Shown piece by piece: positions 54,500 through 63,923 of a stretch of 64,000 nt of DNA. Position 1 is the first letter of the stretch. Each line of letters starts with the position of its first letter. This DNA comes from Pyrofollis japonicus (GTDB lineage Archaea > Thermoproteota > Thermoprotei_A > Sulfolobales > Pyrodictiaceae). Below the pieces are notes generated by a model. That model saw only the letters and a list, made by a program, of their open reading frames with translations. It was not told the DNA's origin and ran no database searches. The position numbers were made by a program, and so were the translations under genes. The stretch is taken from assembly GCF_033097485.1 (NCBI RefSeq), contig NZ_AP028634.1, forward strand, positions 1,169,126-1,233,125. Reading direction: 5' to 3'.

Positions 54500-54949
54500 C
54501 TATTGAATAACCCTTAGCCATGGAATTCTCTTGAAGTCTTCGTCAAAGGTTAGAATCTCATCTATATTGTAGTGCTTGGCCGTTGTTACGATTAGCGCGT
54601 CTCCGGGTAGGAGATCAAACTTCCTCATAGCGTTGAGGAGTTCCGTGAAGTCGCCTTTATCTTCTAGGACCTCGATCCCTAGTTTATCTACAAGCTCTTC
54701 AACATCGTCTATGACATCATAGAAGCTTCGAATGCCATGCCTTCTAATGTACTCTCTTAGCTCGCTTAGCCTCTTGATTCTGTGTCTTCTCCACGCTTCA
54801 AGCCTTATCAAGGTAAACAATACTTCGTCAACAATTCTCAGAGTTACGGCAAGGTCTTCTCTGCTTGCTACTATCTGCTTAACTCTGGAGGCGAAGGGCT
54901 CGACCCCGTGGAGGTAGTACACGATAGCGTTTGTGTCTACTAGTATCAC
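54500..54949 (-). CDS. vapC: VapC-type PIN ribonuclease toxin
   Basis: A 149-residue PIN protein with Asp5 in LVDTNAIVYYL, Glu in IVDEVLFTL and C-terminal PGDALIVTTA and TFDEDFKRI. It is paralogous to the toxin at 47848-48297 over its whole length. Coupled to the upstream DUF104 antitoxin. The pair sits between cdvA and the S9 peptidase, splitting a region that in other Crenarchaeota holds contiguous cdv genes. Confidence 0.88.
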   Translation of the reverse strand: MILVDTNAIVYYLHGVEPFASRVKQIVASREDLAVTLRIVDEVLFTLIRLEAWRRHRIKRLSELREYIRRHGIRSFYDVIDDVEELVDKLGIEVLEDKGDFTELLNAMRKFDLLPGDALIVTTAKHYNIDEILTFDEDFKRIPWLRVIQ

Positions 54950-55158
54950 TGGGCCTCGGCCTCAAGCATGAACTCGTCGAGTAGCTCTTTTGGGGCCGGG
55001 CCCCGCTTCCCATAGAACTTCTCAGCCATCTTTTCTCGTTCCCTTAGCCTCTCAACTTTAACTAAAACCTCTTCTCCCTCTCTCAGCTCTAGCGGCTCCA
55101 GAGGCCGAAGCACTCCCTTCTCATACCTTGCACGCACAACCCTAACTTTAGAAGACAC
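54946..55158 (-). CDS. vapB: DUF104-type VapB antitoxin
   Basis: A 70-residue antitoxin with RVVRARYEKGVLRPLEPLEL and the same C-terminal motif (LLDEFMLEAEAQ) as the paralogue at 47633-47848. Overlaps its PIN toxin gene by four bases. Confidence 0.85.
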   Translation of the reverse strand: MSSKVRVVRARYEKGVLRPLEPLELREGEEVLVKVERLREREKMAEKFYGKRGPAPKELLDEFMLEAEAQ

Positions 55159-55393
55159 TGGTTTCGCGCCCCCATGTGATACACTGTGCGCTGTCCAACC
55201 TTAAATTAGTCCTTATTGTGCGCAAGCTGTCAGCAGTGCAGATAGCTTAAGCCCTATACCCTTGTACAACCGTGCTTCTGGCTTTGCGGGATCACGGACA
55301 CGAACCTTTGATTCGATTCATGAACGGTATTAATCCCGTAAAGATGTTGCTAGAACATGTAGTGCTTCGTAATCGCTGAGCACCTACCTTCCT

Positions 55394-57313
55394 ATGCGTG
55401 GGGTTAAGGCTGTGCTGAACGGTTCGAATTATGAGGACGAGTTTGCTTATTTGGAGCACCTAGAGGCCGAGGAGACGAGGAAGTTCATAGAGTCTATGAG
55501 TATTGAGCTAAGAAGGTTCCTGGGAGACCTGCCGAGCAGGTATCGTGGGCTTCTTGCCCAGCTTCTCTCCCAGCCACGTGTCACGGGCTTGGCGGCTGCG
55601 GGGAGCGGTCTCTATCTCCTCTACAAGGGGGCTAGGGATTTGGTCGCGTTTACTGGGTGGGATGGAGGGTTTAGGAGGATTGTGAGGATTGCGGATGGTG
55701 ACGAGGTTATACCTTTCGTGGAGCGCGTTATGGGTTCCGAGCTGCTGGCTATCCATGTCTCTATGGCTGGTGCTGACGAGGGCTATGTAGACATAGTTGG
55801 GCCTGATGGCGGCTTGGAGGCCAGGATTAGGGGCTCTGCCTGGGGCTTCGCCCTTGTGGGCGGAGAGCTGTACTATGCCAGGTTCTATAGGAGGGAGCCG
55901 CCGCCGGATGGAGGTAGTCCTCCGGTTCAGAGAATTGTTAGGAGAAGCAGTGATGGTGGCGAGGAAGTTGTCTGGGGTAGCGGTGTCGCTGAGACTGGGT
56001 CGCGGCTCAGCCTGTATTATGTGCCTCAGCACGATCTCCTAGTCTACGGTGTTTGGAGGGGATGGGATACTAGCTGGCTCTACGTAGCTTACGCCGATGA
56101 GCCGGGTAGGGCGAGGCTGGTGGTCGGCGGGGATGCCGCATATACTCCGGTGGGGTGGGCTGGGGGCCTCGTAGTGCTTCGGCGGGGGCTTGGCGGCGAC
56201 AAGCTACTAGTATATGACGAGCATAGTGAGGAGATTATTCCACTGGTTTCTCTCGATAGGCCCGCCGAGGCCGCCACGGTGTTCGGCGATAGCGTTGCCG
56301 TGGTTACTGTTGAGGATTATATGCATAGGCTCAGAGTTTACGGCTTGAGCGGGGAAAGGCTATGGTCGTATGAGCCTAGGGAGCCCTCTAGCATTCGGGC
56401 CCTCGCGGGCTCGGAGCGGGTCCTCGCCTTACTGGAAACGAGCTTCACCAAGCCGTACCGAATAGTGCTCCTGGGCCGCGAGGGCGAAGCGAGAACTCTT
56501 GAAGAGGCTGTTCACTCCTTCGAGGCAAGGGTTGGCGAGTTCTGGGTCAGGAGCCGCGACGGAACACTGATCCATTCCTGGCTAGTAGCTCCTGCCGAGG
56601 AGAGGCCGAGAGCCGTGGTCGTGTACGGCTATGGAGGCTTCTCGATAAGCCTGACTCCGGCGTACCGGGTGTTTGTAGAGACATTGGTGAGGAATGGCTT
56701 CGCGTTCGTGCAGGCTAATCTCCGGGGCGGCAGGGAGGAAGGAGAGGAGTGGCACCGGGCCGGGATGCTTAGGAACAAGCACAAGGTCTTCGAGGACTAT
56801 GCGGCCGTCGCTAAGCACTTGAAGACGCTGGGCTGCAGAGTGGCTGGCTGGGGTGTGAGCAACGGAGGATTGCTCATAGCGGCTGTTGAGACTAGGTGGC
56901 CTGGCCTCCTCGACGCCGCGCTCATAGGCTACCCTGTTATCGATATGCTGCGCTATCATCGGCTCCACGTTGGCAGGCTATGGGTTCCAGAGTACGGCGA
57001 CCCCGAGGACCCCGAGATGAGGCACTATCTCATCTCCTATAGCCCGTACCACAACATACCAGTAGGCGAGAAGATGCCGCCGACACTGGTCTACACCGGG
57101 CTCCGCGACGACAGGGTGCATCCGGGCCACGCCATAAAATATGCAGCAAAGGCGAGAAGACATGGCCACCCGGTCTATCTCAGGGTTGAGACTAGGAGCG
57201 GCCATAGCGGTGCAACTGCAGAAGTTGCAGTAGACGAGATTGCTGACATGCTCGCGTTCCTGGTTAAGACATTAGGCCTCAGAGAAGGAGATGAAATCGA
57301 GACAAAGCAATAA
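55394..57313 (+). CDS. Prolyl oligopeptidase family (S9) serine peptidase
   Basis: A 639-residue peptidase with an N-terminal beta-propeller (~60-400) and a C-terminal alpha/beta-hydrolase domain. The catalytic triad is Ser489 in GWGVSNGG, Asp572 or Asp573 in GLRDDRVHP and His604 in RSGHSGA; the oxyanion region VVVYGYGGF is also present. No signal peptide is seen, so it is probably a cytosolic oligopeptidase in peptide catabolism, which fits a peptide-using hyperthermophile. Start ATG 55394. Confidence 0.9.
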   Translation: MRGVKAVLNGSNYEDEFAYLEHLEAEETRKFIESMSIELRRFLGDLPSRYRGLLAQLLSQPRVTGLAAAGSGLYLLYKGARDLVAFTGWDGGFRRIVRIADGDEVIPFVERVMGSELLAIHVSMAGADEGYVDIVGPDGGLEARIRGSAWGFALVGGELYYARFYRREPPPDGGSPPVQRIVRRSSDGGEEVVWGSGVAETGSRLSLYYVPQHDLLVYGVWRGWDTSWLYVAYADEPGRARLVVGGDAAYTPVGWAGGLVVLRRGLGGDKLLVYDEHSEEIIPLVSLDRPAEAATVFGDSVAVVTVEDYMHRLRVYGLSGERLWSYEPREPSSIRALAGSERVLALLETSFTKPYRIVLLGREGEARTLEEAVHSFEARVGEFWVRSRDGTLIHSWLVAPAEERPRAVVVYGYGGFSISLTPAYRVFVETLVRNGFAFVQANLRGGREEGEEWHRAGMLRNKHKVFEDYAAVAKHLKTLGCRVAGWGVSNGGLLIAAVETRWPGLLDAALIGYPVIDMLRYHRLHVGRLWVPEYGDPEDPEMRHYLISYSPYHNIPVGEKMPPTLVYTGLRDDRVHPGHAIKYAAKARRHGHPVYLRVETRSGHSGATAEVAVDEIADMLAFLVKTLGLREGDEIETKQ

Positions 57314-57640
57314 GCATGAGCTATGTGGCTTTTACCCTATTCTCCCTCATGGGTATGGGGTCCTAAGCCTTATCTGTGCAGTATTGCCGGGTATCACGGA
57401 ATACATATGTGTGGCGGGCTTGTTGCAGGAATACTCTGCGCCTTCTCCCTGCCAGGGCTTTCTGGTATCACTGAGGTGTTTCTGGGGTATCTTTGCAGCG
57501 AGTACGCTTCTCCTTCGCCTGGGTGTTCGGGGAGGGGATTGCTGGTATTCAGTGCGTGTTAGCGGCGCTGAGCGCGCTAAGCTTCGGCGGCGCCACAATA
57601 TCTGGGCTGGGAGACACGCTACCGAAACTACTATAGAGAG
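57314..57640. other. Intergenic stretch, possible decayed small membrane gene
   Basis: Between the S9 peptidase and cdvB, three frames contain hydrophobic protein-like pieces in succession: MSYVAFTLFSLMGMG (from 57316), GGLVAGILCAFSLPGLSGIT (about 57410-57470) and GIQCVLAALSALSFGGATIS (about 57545-57605). No single frame is open across all of them. It may be a frameshifted small membrane protein or simply composition. Confidence 0.3.
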
Positions 57641-57652
57641 GTGTCTGGGGCC

Positions 57653-58534
57653 ATGTCGGCCATAATTTCACGCTTATTCCAAGTCTTCGGGTTCGGGGCT
57701 CAGCAGGAGGCCCCGCGCGAGAGCATAGACAAGCTGCTAGTCAAGCTCGAGCTATTGGAGGATAAGGTTGCTGAGATACGGTACAGGTTTGAGAGGAGGA
57801 GCCGAGAGCTATGGGAGACGACTATACGGCTGCTGAGGCGCAACGAGAAGACCAGGGCAACAATATATGCCGGCGAGATAGTACAGGTAAGGAACATCAT
57901 TAAGTTGATCTACGGGCTCGAGAACATGATCATCATGACCAAGGAGAGGCTGCGCACAGTAAAGGACGTTAAGGAGGTAGGCCAGGCACTAATGGTGTTC
58001 GGCACAGCCTTGGAGGAGATAAGGGAGCACGCTAGAGCGATATACCCGAACCTCAATGTGTTCTTCGACGAGCTGTCAAGGAACGTTAAGTCAATGATAG
58101 TGGAGACGTCGATGAGCACCGGGTTTGTGGAGCACATAGACCCGGTAGTGGTTAGCCAGGAGGCCCAGACCCTGCTAAACGAGGCGCTAAGGAAGGCAGA
58201 GGAGGAAGTGAAGTCGGAGTTCCCTGAGCCACCGCTAGACACAGTGGTGAAGCTAGAGCCAGCACGACAAGCAATAGCAGTAGGCGCTGCAGCAGGGACA
58301 AGCATCGAGGGCAAGGAGGCTCCGGCGAGCACAGCTGGTAGCAGGCTAGCCAGCTACGCTGGCAGCCCAAGGAGGAGCATGGAGGAGGTGGAGCAACTAG
58401 TACTCGAGTACATTAGGAACAACGGCGGCATACTCGACATAAAGGAGTTCACAACGAAGTACGGTGTATCAAAGAACGAAGTACTCCAAGCCATACACCG
58501 GCTAGCGGAGAAAGGCCTCATAGCACTAGCATAG
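57653..58534 (+). CDS. cdvB: ESCRT-III-like cell division protein CdvB
   Basis: A 293-residue ESCRT-III protein from ATG 57653; the frame extends to GTG 57641, but AGGTGT upstream of the ATG fits a ribosome binding site. Residues ~20-165 form the helical ESCRT-III core. A proline-rich stretch (SEFPEPPLDT, ~195) resembles a MIM2 motif for the Vps4-like CdvC ATPase, and the C-terminal ~60 residues form a winged helix (YIRNNGGILDIKEFTTKYGV), the domain that binds CdvA's tail. It forms membrane-constricting filaments in cytokinesis. CdvC is not in this window. Confidence 0.88.
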   Translation: MSAIISRLFQVFGFGAQQEAPRESIDKLLVKLELLEDKVAEIRYRFERRSRELWETTIRLLRRNEKTRATIYAGEIVQVRNIIKLIYGLENMIIMTKERLRTVKDVKEVGQALMVFGTALEEIREHARAIYPNLNVFFDELSRNVKSMIVETSMSTGFVEHIDPVVVSQEAQTLLNEALRKAEEEVKSEFPEPPLDTVVKLEPARQAIAVGAAAGTSIEGKEAPASTAGSRLASYAGSPRRSMEEVEQLVLEYIRNNGGILDIKEFTTKYGVSKNEVLQAIHRLAEKGLIALA

Positions 58535-58550
58535 AGGACTACATTAGCCT

Positions 58551-58565
58551 GTTCCTCTTTTTCTC
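58551..58565 (+). terminator. T-rich terminator after cdvB
   Basis: TTCCTCTTTTTCTCG lies about 20 bases after the cdvB stop, a typical archaeal oligo-T termination region. Confidence 0.4.
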
Positions 58566-58750
58566 GCTATAAGCTGTCTGCCAGCTACCCTGAATACTCC
58601 TTGCTAGTGCCTTCCTCGTACCCTGCGTCTCATAGCTACCGGGTTTCTTGCAGGCCTAATTGTGCTCATCGTGAGAGCCCTCGGATTCGTTCTAGCCTCG
58701 GCTAATTATTTAGAAGTGTAGCACGCTTGAGGGAACTGGATGAGGGGAAC

Positions 58751-58760
58751 TATATAAAAA
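58751..58760 (+). promoter_or_regulatory. TATA box of the marC-like gene
   Basis: TATATAAAAA lies about 28 bases before the GTG at 58785, a textbook spacing for a leaderless archaeal transcript. Confidence 0.65.
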
Positions 58761-58784
58761 GTGTAACTTGGTGTCGGCCCGCCC

Positions 58785-59435
58785 GTGGACGCGGGCCGGG
58801 TAGAAATGATTGAGCTAGCGGAGCTTGCCAAGCTCTACGCGTCTTACTACATAACGTTGCTGTTCATAATGAACCCGTTCGGGGCAGCGCCAATATTTGC
58901 AGACATAGCGGAGAAGCTTAGCCCCGCGGAGAGGTCGCAGCTCCTCAGATACGTGGCCTTTGTTGTGCTCGGCCTTCTCTACTCTCTCGCCCTTGGCGGG
59001 AAACTACTGCTGGAAATATACCATGTTAGCATAATGCAGTTCCGGTTCGCTGGAGGAATAATACTGATGGCTATAGCCATCTACCGTCTAACAGGCCGCC
59101 CCATAACACAGACCCCGGACCCCAGGGACGCCGCCATAGTCCCGCTCGCAATGCCCATACTCGTGGGCCCAGCCACAATCACGTACCTCATATTGTTTAG
59201 CACAACAGGGCACCTCATAGTATTACTACTCGTTATCCCTGCAGTGACGTTCACCGTATGGCTAGTAATGACCGGCGCCGACATGCTGCTGAGACGGCTA
59301 GGCCGCAACGTCATGGTCATACTGACGCGTGTCTCCGCCCTCTTCGTAGGCGCTGTCGGAGCCGCAATGATAGACGAGGTCGTGAGAGACTGGATAAGGT
59401 ACTCATGTACGTGCCGCACGAATAACACTATATAA
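58785..59435 (+). CDS. MarC family integral membrane protein
   Basis: A 216-residue protein with six hydrophobic segments and the MarC landmarks YITLLFIMNPFGAAPIF and IVPLAMPILVGPATITYLI. The family's function is uncertain despite the name; it was once linked to antibiotic resistance in bacteria. The GTG at 58785 fits the strong TATA; ATG 58806 is an alternative. It is convergent with the secreted-protein gene at 59477. Confidence 0.88.
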   Translation: MDAGRVEMIELAELAKLYASYYITLLFIMNPFGAAPIFADIAEKLSPAERSQLLRYVAFVVLGLLYSLALGGKLLLEIYHVSIMQFRFAGGIILMAIAIYRLTGRPITQTPDPRDAAIVPLAMPILVGPATITYLILFSTTGHLIVLLLVIPAVTFTVWLVMTGADMLLRRLGRNVMVILTRVSALFVGAVGAAMIDEVVRDWIRYSCTCRTNNTI

Positions 59436-59476
59436 AAATTAGTTGAAGAGATTGGATATAATGTTGCTTTTAGGGC

Positions 59477-61126
59477 TCAACTACGTGGCGCCGTATTGTT
59501 AGAGGTTGGGCAAGGACCGTAAGGCGGGCACGGTATTCCACCGCCATGTGTCACGCCTATATAGAATACCATTGAGCCTATTGTGTAGCTGTTGCTCTCA
59601 TAGTATAGTTTTTTGGGGCCATAGAAGCCTATTGGATGTATATACAGGTTGTCATTGTTTAGTATTATCTCCAGGTGTAACAAGCTACGTGATTCGGTCT
59701 TCTCGGTATATCCTAGCCCTGCTGAAACAACTGGAACCAGTGCTAACGGTACATCATCTATGAGGAGCGGTATTATTGGTGTACTCACGCCGAGCAGTGA
59801 TATAGTGTTATACCTTGACGTCACGCTATCATAGTAAATTTCGAGAATGTTCTTATAATAGCCGTAGTCGGTGCTATTCCAGTATAGCGCTATAGTGCTA
59901 TAGTCTTTAGCAAAACGATCATAACTTGGAAATTGCTCGGCCTTAGCCCAGTAATGCATTACATCATTATCTACTACCGGGCGTATTAGCGTGAAGTTCG
60001 CATACCTAATACATGCGACATTGCCGGCGGATTCTGTGACAGCTAAGCAGTACTTTGCTAGAGCTATATCAGCCTTTATGCCTATCATTAAGAGTAGGTC
60101 ATTGCCTTGTATCTGTATTTTAACAGTTTTTGCAACTACATTGCTGCTACCAAGGCCCTCATATAGCTGTGTATCAAGAGTGCTTCCGGGCTTGAAAAGA
60201 GCTGCAAAGTTTAAGTAAATTGCAGTCTTTTTAAGCGTGTATAACGGCCCTACTGCACCATACTCCGCATAACTTACGTCAACTCCTTGATAAGGCTGTG
60301 AGATATGATAAGTTGCAGTAAAGCCTATGCTATTTTCTCCTTTTATCTCAAACTTCTCGCCTAAGACGATCGAAGAAACATCATTAATGGTAGCACTGTT
60401 GTCAAGCACTAATCGCACCATAGATGTTGGCACATACGCATTTAGTCTTTCTGAGATCACATTCACTAATTGCCAATAATACCTACCATTCACAAGCCAG
60501 TGACTTGGAGGCCATTCTTCATCTACCTTCATATCGCCTCTATTGATGCTCTGCGACTTCTTCGCAAAACCGAGGAGAGGATGCTTAAGCGCCTCTTCTA
60601 CAGAATTCTTACCTATGATTATTTTTACAGAAGCCTTATTGTCTACTACATTCTCTATGCTGAGAGGTACGCCCTTAAATAGACCGAATACACCTTGGCC
60701 TGGTTTGTCTATAGCTATGAGCGCTAAAATGCCTGGTTCCAAAAGATCAATACTGTTCCTATGCTTGCTCAGATATCCTTTCCAATTTACTAGATATTCT
60801 TTAATATTTCTAATATTTAAATTAAATACGCTTGATTTACCATGCCCGTTGCACTCTCTGTCAAGCAGCACTATGCGTCCATCAGGAAACCAACCATATA
60901 GTGAAACGCAGACACCGCTTCCCGGGGGCATACCTTGTATTATGAGCCTAGCTTTTTGCGCGCTATCGAAGAGCTTATGGTAATAAGTGACGCTAATTCC
61001 CTGGTACTTTTCGGTAGCTAGAACCTTTAGACCATTCACACTATATCCTAAAGAGATAAAGACTATGAAAGGAAGAAGAGGAATAAGAACACCCAATGCT
61101 AATACAGCTACCTTATTGCTACGCAT
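59477..61126 (-). CDS. Large secreted protein of unknown function
   Basis: A 549-residue protein with an N-terminal hydrophobic segment (residues 6-27, signal or anchor) and a long, Tyr/Asn/Ser-rich, beta-prone body; two cysteines fall in the final Pro-rich segment (GGIPCPPYGPCPTSNN). GGTGACGAT just before ATG 61126 supports the start. I do not recognise a family. It resembles the protein at 4819-6702 in size and composition but no clear alignment was found. Probably cell-surface or extracellular. Confidence 0.7.
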   Translation of the reverse strand: MRSNKVAVLALGVLIPLLPFIVFISLGYSVNGLKVLATEKYQGISVTYYHKLFDSAQKARLIIQGMPPGSGVCVSLYGWFPDGRIVLLDRECNGHGKSSVFNLNIRNIKEYLVNWKGYLSKHRNSIDLLEPGILALIAIDKPGQGVFGLFKGVPLSIENVVDNKASVKIIIGKNSVEEALKHPLLGFAKKSQSINRGDMKVDEEWPPSHWLVNGRYYWQLVNVISERLNAYVPTSMVRLVLDNSATINDVSSIVLGEKFEIKGENSIGFTATYHISQPYQGVDVSYAEYGAVGPLYTLKKTAIYLNFAALFKPGSTLDTQLYEGLGSSNVVAKTVKIQIQGNDLLLMIGIKADIALAKYCLAVTESAGNVACIRYANFTLIRPVVDNDVMHYWAKAEQFPSYDRFAKDYSTIALYWNSTDYGYYKNILEIYYDSVTSRYNTISLLGVSTPIIPLLIDDVPLALVPVVSAGLGYTEKTESRSLLHLEIILNNDNLYIHPIGFYGPKKLYYESNSYTIGSMVFYIGVTHGGGIPCPPYGPCPTSNNTAPRS

Positions 61127-61263
61127 ATCGTCACCGTAGTATATTGCTGTATTGCTGAACTATATTCATACGGCCACGCTTGCACCTGCAGAGAAGTTTT
61201 ATAGATGACATATTCGCCGACACTACCAAAATATTATGTAATGTTTCCTATGTGGCTAGGCAA

Positions 61264-62073
61264 TTAGAAGACCGAGCGTAGCCTGCCGCCATCTATCGGT
61301 ATTGACGCCCCGGTAATGTAGCTCGCATAGGGGCTTATGAGGAATGCTACAAGGTAGCCTACTTCCCGTGGCTCGGCTATCCGGCGGAGCGGCACCTCTG
61401 AAGCCATCTCCTCGATTACTTGTTCAACGGTCTTGCCTTGCTCCTTTGCCCTTTTCTCCGCTATTTGCCTGACCCTGTCCGTCATTATGTAGCCTGGAAG
61501 TATTGCGTTGACCCTTATCCCTAGGGGGCCTAGCTCCCTTGCAAGGGTCTTGACGAGGCCATGGATACTTATCCTCAGCACGTTCGACAGCGCTAGGTCG
61601 GGTATGGGTTCTCTAACCGCTATGCTGGTAGAGAACACTATGGAGGGGTTCTTGCTCTTCTCGAGCCAGGGCAGAGCCGCCTTTGTGGCCCAGACGGGGC
61701 TAAGGGCTAGGAGCCTCGCCGCGTACTCCCAGTCCTCGAGGCCCAGGTCGCGGAACTTACCGGGCCTAGGCGGCCCGGGTATGTAGACGAGCGCGTCTAG
61801 GCCACCCAGCAGCTCCGCCGCCTTGTTGACTAGGTTCTCGACCTCCTCCCGGACTGTGAGGTCGGCCGCCACCGCATATACTTCGCCGAGCCTGCTCAGC
61901 TCCTCCCTGGTCTTCTCTAGGCGCTCGGGGTCTCTGCCGTTGATTACTACGCGTGCTCCCTCCTCTAGGAGAACCTCTGCCACGCCCCTGCCTATTCCGC
62001 GGCTCGAGGCGGTTACGAGTACTCTTAGCCCCTTTATCCCGAAGGGCAAGGCGAGCACGCTCCCCTTGGGCAT
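61264..62073 (-). CDS. Divergent short-chain dehydrogenase/reductase
   Basis: A 269-residue SDR from ATG 62073; the frame is open to 62238 but the extra residues are unlike the family and overlap the next gene. The cofactor motif reads TASSRGIGRG, NGRDPERL suggests NADP preference, and the C-terminal GGRLRSVF is typical. The catalytic YxxxK is replaced: where Tyr and Lys are expected the sequence reads SNVLR, seen in a divergent SDR branch. It may therefore catalyse a different reaction or none. It lies downstream of the small EamA-like gene on the same strand. Confidence 0.78.
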   Translation of the reverse strand: MPKGSVLALPFGIKGLRVLVTASSRGIGRGVAEVLLEEGARVVINGRDPERLEKTREELSRLGEVYAVAADLTVREEVENLVNKAAELLGGLDALVYIPGPPRPGKFRDLGLEDWEYAARLLALSPVWATKAALPWLEKSKNPSIVFSTSIAVREPIPDLALSNVLRISIHGLVKTLARELGPLGIRVNAILPGYIMTDRVRQIAEKRAKEQGKTVEQVIEEMASEVPLRRIAEPREVGYLVAFLISPYASYITGASIPIDGGRLRSVF

Positions 62074-62138
62074 CCTATTGTCTAGGAGAAGTGTTCCCCC
62101 GGGATGCTGGGAGTAGTTAGGTGTGGTTTTGAAAAAGG

Positions 62139-62606
62139 TTAGCCCAGGGGCTTTAGGCTGAAGAAGATTATCGCGGCCGTGTAGAAGGCCATACCTATTA
62201 GCTCGCTTGTAGAAAGCTTCTCGCCGAGCAAAAGCCAAGCCAGGCTAGCTACTAGCAGGGCGTTTGAGAGGGCTATTGCTGTAGCAGGCCCTGCTTTGCC
62301 GTGGGCTACTGCTACTTTTAGAAAGTACATGCCTAGGGCTAGGAACACTCCCGCTACGGCCATTAAGGCGTAGAGCTTCGGCTCAACGCCTGCCAGCACA
62401 GGGTTACGCGCACTGTCGTAGCGCCCCGTGCTCAGCAGGGCCAGTGCAGCCAAGACCCCGACAAGGCCGGCTCCGAGCAGGAGTACAGCAGTACCCTCGA
62501 CAGAGGGCATGCCCTTGACCGATGCGTATTTGAGGATGAAGTTAGTCAGGCCAAACATGAGGAATGTGCCCAGCGCGTATAGTACCCACACGTTGCTCTC
62601 CGCCAA
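62139..62606 (-). CDS. Short EamA/DMT-type membrane protein
   Basis: A 155-residue protein with five hydrophobic segments and the EamA pattern PATAIALSNALLVASLAWLL then GEKLSTSELIGMAF. It is half the length of ordinary EamA transporters, so it should dimerise. Start TTG 62606. It is transcribed toward the SDR gene. The substrate is unknown. Confidence 0.7.
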   Translation of the reverse strand: MAESNVWVLYALGTFLMFGLTNFILKYASVKGMPSVEGTAVLLLGAGLVGVLAALALLSTGRYDSARNPVLAGVEPKLYALMAVAGVFLALGMYFLKVAVAHGKAGPATAIALSNALLVASLAWLLLGEKLSTSELIGMAFYTAAIIFFSLKPLG

Positions 62607-62771
62607 GGCTCGTCCACCGCCACCTGGAAGCCAGTACCGTGTCCAATGCCGAGGGCGGAGAGGAAGACTATAATAGCTTAAGCGCCGGCTACAACAGTCT
62701 CCACGGACAACTTGTACCCGGCGCAGTTAGAAGGGCAGCACTAAGAAGGGAGCGCAAAGGGGCTGATCCTC

Positions 62772-63110
62772 TTGAACCTGAATAGGCGAAGAGAACTAGC
62801 CTTTCTAAACCTCTATACTATCATGGGGCTGGGGTTCTTAGCGCTTACAGCACTAGCATACATTGATCACGACATCCCGCTCGCATCCTTCTACCTCCTC
62901 ATGGGCGGAGCCATGCTCCTCGGCAAGGTAGCAGTAATAATGCCCAGGAACAAGACCGCGAGAATACTCGCCGACATAGGCGTCATACTCCTCGCGCTAA
63001 ACGCTCTCCAGCACTATGGGTTCACAACAGTCAACCTCTACACGCTGATCTCGTGGGTAGTGCTGATTGCGGCAATAATAGAAGCCATATACGTTGCCAA
63101 GAAATACTAG
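62772..63110 (+). CDS. Small integral membrane protein, unknown
   Basis: A 112-residue protein with four hydrophobic segments (~15-30, 40-57, 64-80, 90-108) and little else. TTG 62772 is preceded by GGGGCTGATCC, which is close to the ribosome binding site consensus. No family is recognised. Confidence 0.6.
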   Translation: MNLNRRRELAFLNLYTIMGLGFLALTALAYIDHDIPLASFYLLMGGAMLLGKVAVIMPRNKTARILADIGVILLALNALQHYGFTTVNLYTLISWVVLIAAIIEAIYVAKKY

Positions 63111-63251
63111 GCACGTTATACACACCAATACATGCTATCTGAAGGATAATCCATTGGATAAACGCACGCCGCCTTACGTTAGCTATGCAGTGTTCTAAAG
63201 AATATCTTGCTAACTCCGTATTAGGATCCGGCTGCCTCATAATTCAAGGTA

Positions 63252-63923
63252 TTATTCAAGTACTCCGTCTCTTATCTTTATGATCCTTCGCGCCCTAGAG
63301 GCTAGGCTGGGGTCGTGTGTCGAGTACATCACGGTTTTTCCGAGCTTGTTTGCCTCTACGAGGAGACTGATTATCTTGAGCTTATTCTCGGTATCTAGGC
63401 TTGCTGTTGGCTCGTCTGCAAGTATTATGGGAGGGTTTGCTGCTAGAGCCCTTGCTATTGCTACTCGTTGTTGTTCTCCACCGCTTAGCTGGGACGGGTA
63501 CTTCTCCCTCTTGTCCCACATTCCTACAAGCTCGAGAAGCATTTTAGCCCTTTCAAGTCTCTCTTCTCTATCCCCCCACTTGGCGAGTTCCATTGGCAAG
63601 AGTACGTTCTCTAGCACAGTGAGTGTCGGAACTAGGTGGTAGAATTGGAAAACGATCCCGACGTTCCGCCTTCTCCATTTCGCCCTTGCGGCTTCACTCA
63701 TTCCTGTTAGGTCTGTTCCGTTAACCTCTACTCTCCCCTTTGTTGGCAGTTCTATTCCTCCTGCAAGATATATTACCGTGGTTTTACCGCTTCCGCTGGG
63801 CCCTAGCAGCGAGACCAGATCGCCTTTCTCTATCTCAAACGTGATTCCCCGTAATGCAGTGTACTCAGCTCCTCCAGGGGATCGGTATATTTTCCATACA
63901 TTTATGAACCGTATGGCCTTCAA
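63252..63923 (-). CDS. MacB/LolD-type ABC ATPase
   Basis: A 223-residue ABC ATPase with Walker [12 protein letters not shown]-loop [17 protein letters not shown], signature [15 protein letters not shown], Walker [13 protein letters not shown] and His-loop YSTHD. This LolD/MacB/FtsE-like group partners with FtsX/MacB-type permeases, extracting lipoproteins or exporting peptides. No permease lies to the left; it may be beyond the right edge of the window. Confidence 0.88.
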   Translation of the reverse strand: MKAIRFINVWKIYRSPGGAEYTALRGITFEIEKGDLVSLLGPSGSGKTTVIYLAGGIELPTKGRVEVNGTDLTGMSEAARAKWRRRNVGIVFQFYHLVPTLTVLENVLLPMELAKWGDREERLERAKMLLELVGMWDKREKYPSQLSGGEQQRVAIARALAANPPIILADEPTASLDTENKLKIISLLVEANKLGKTVMYSTHDPSLASRARRIIKIRDGVLE

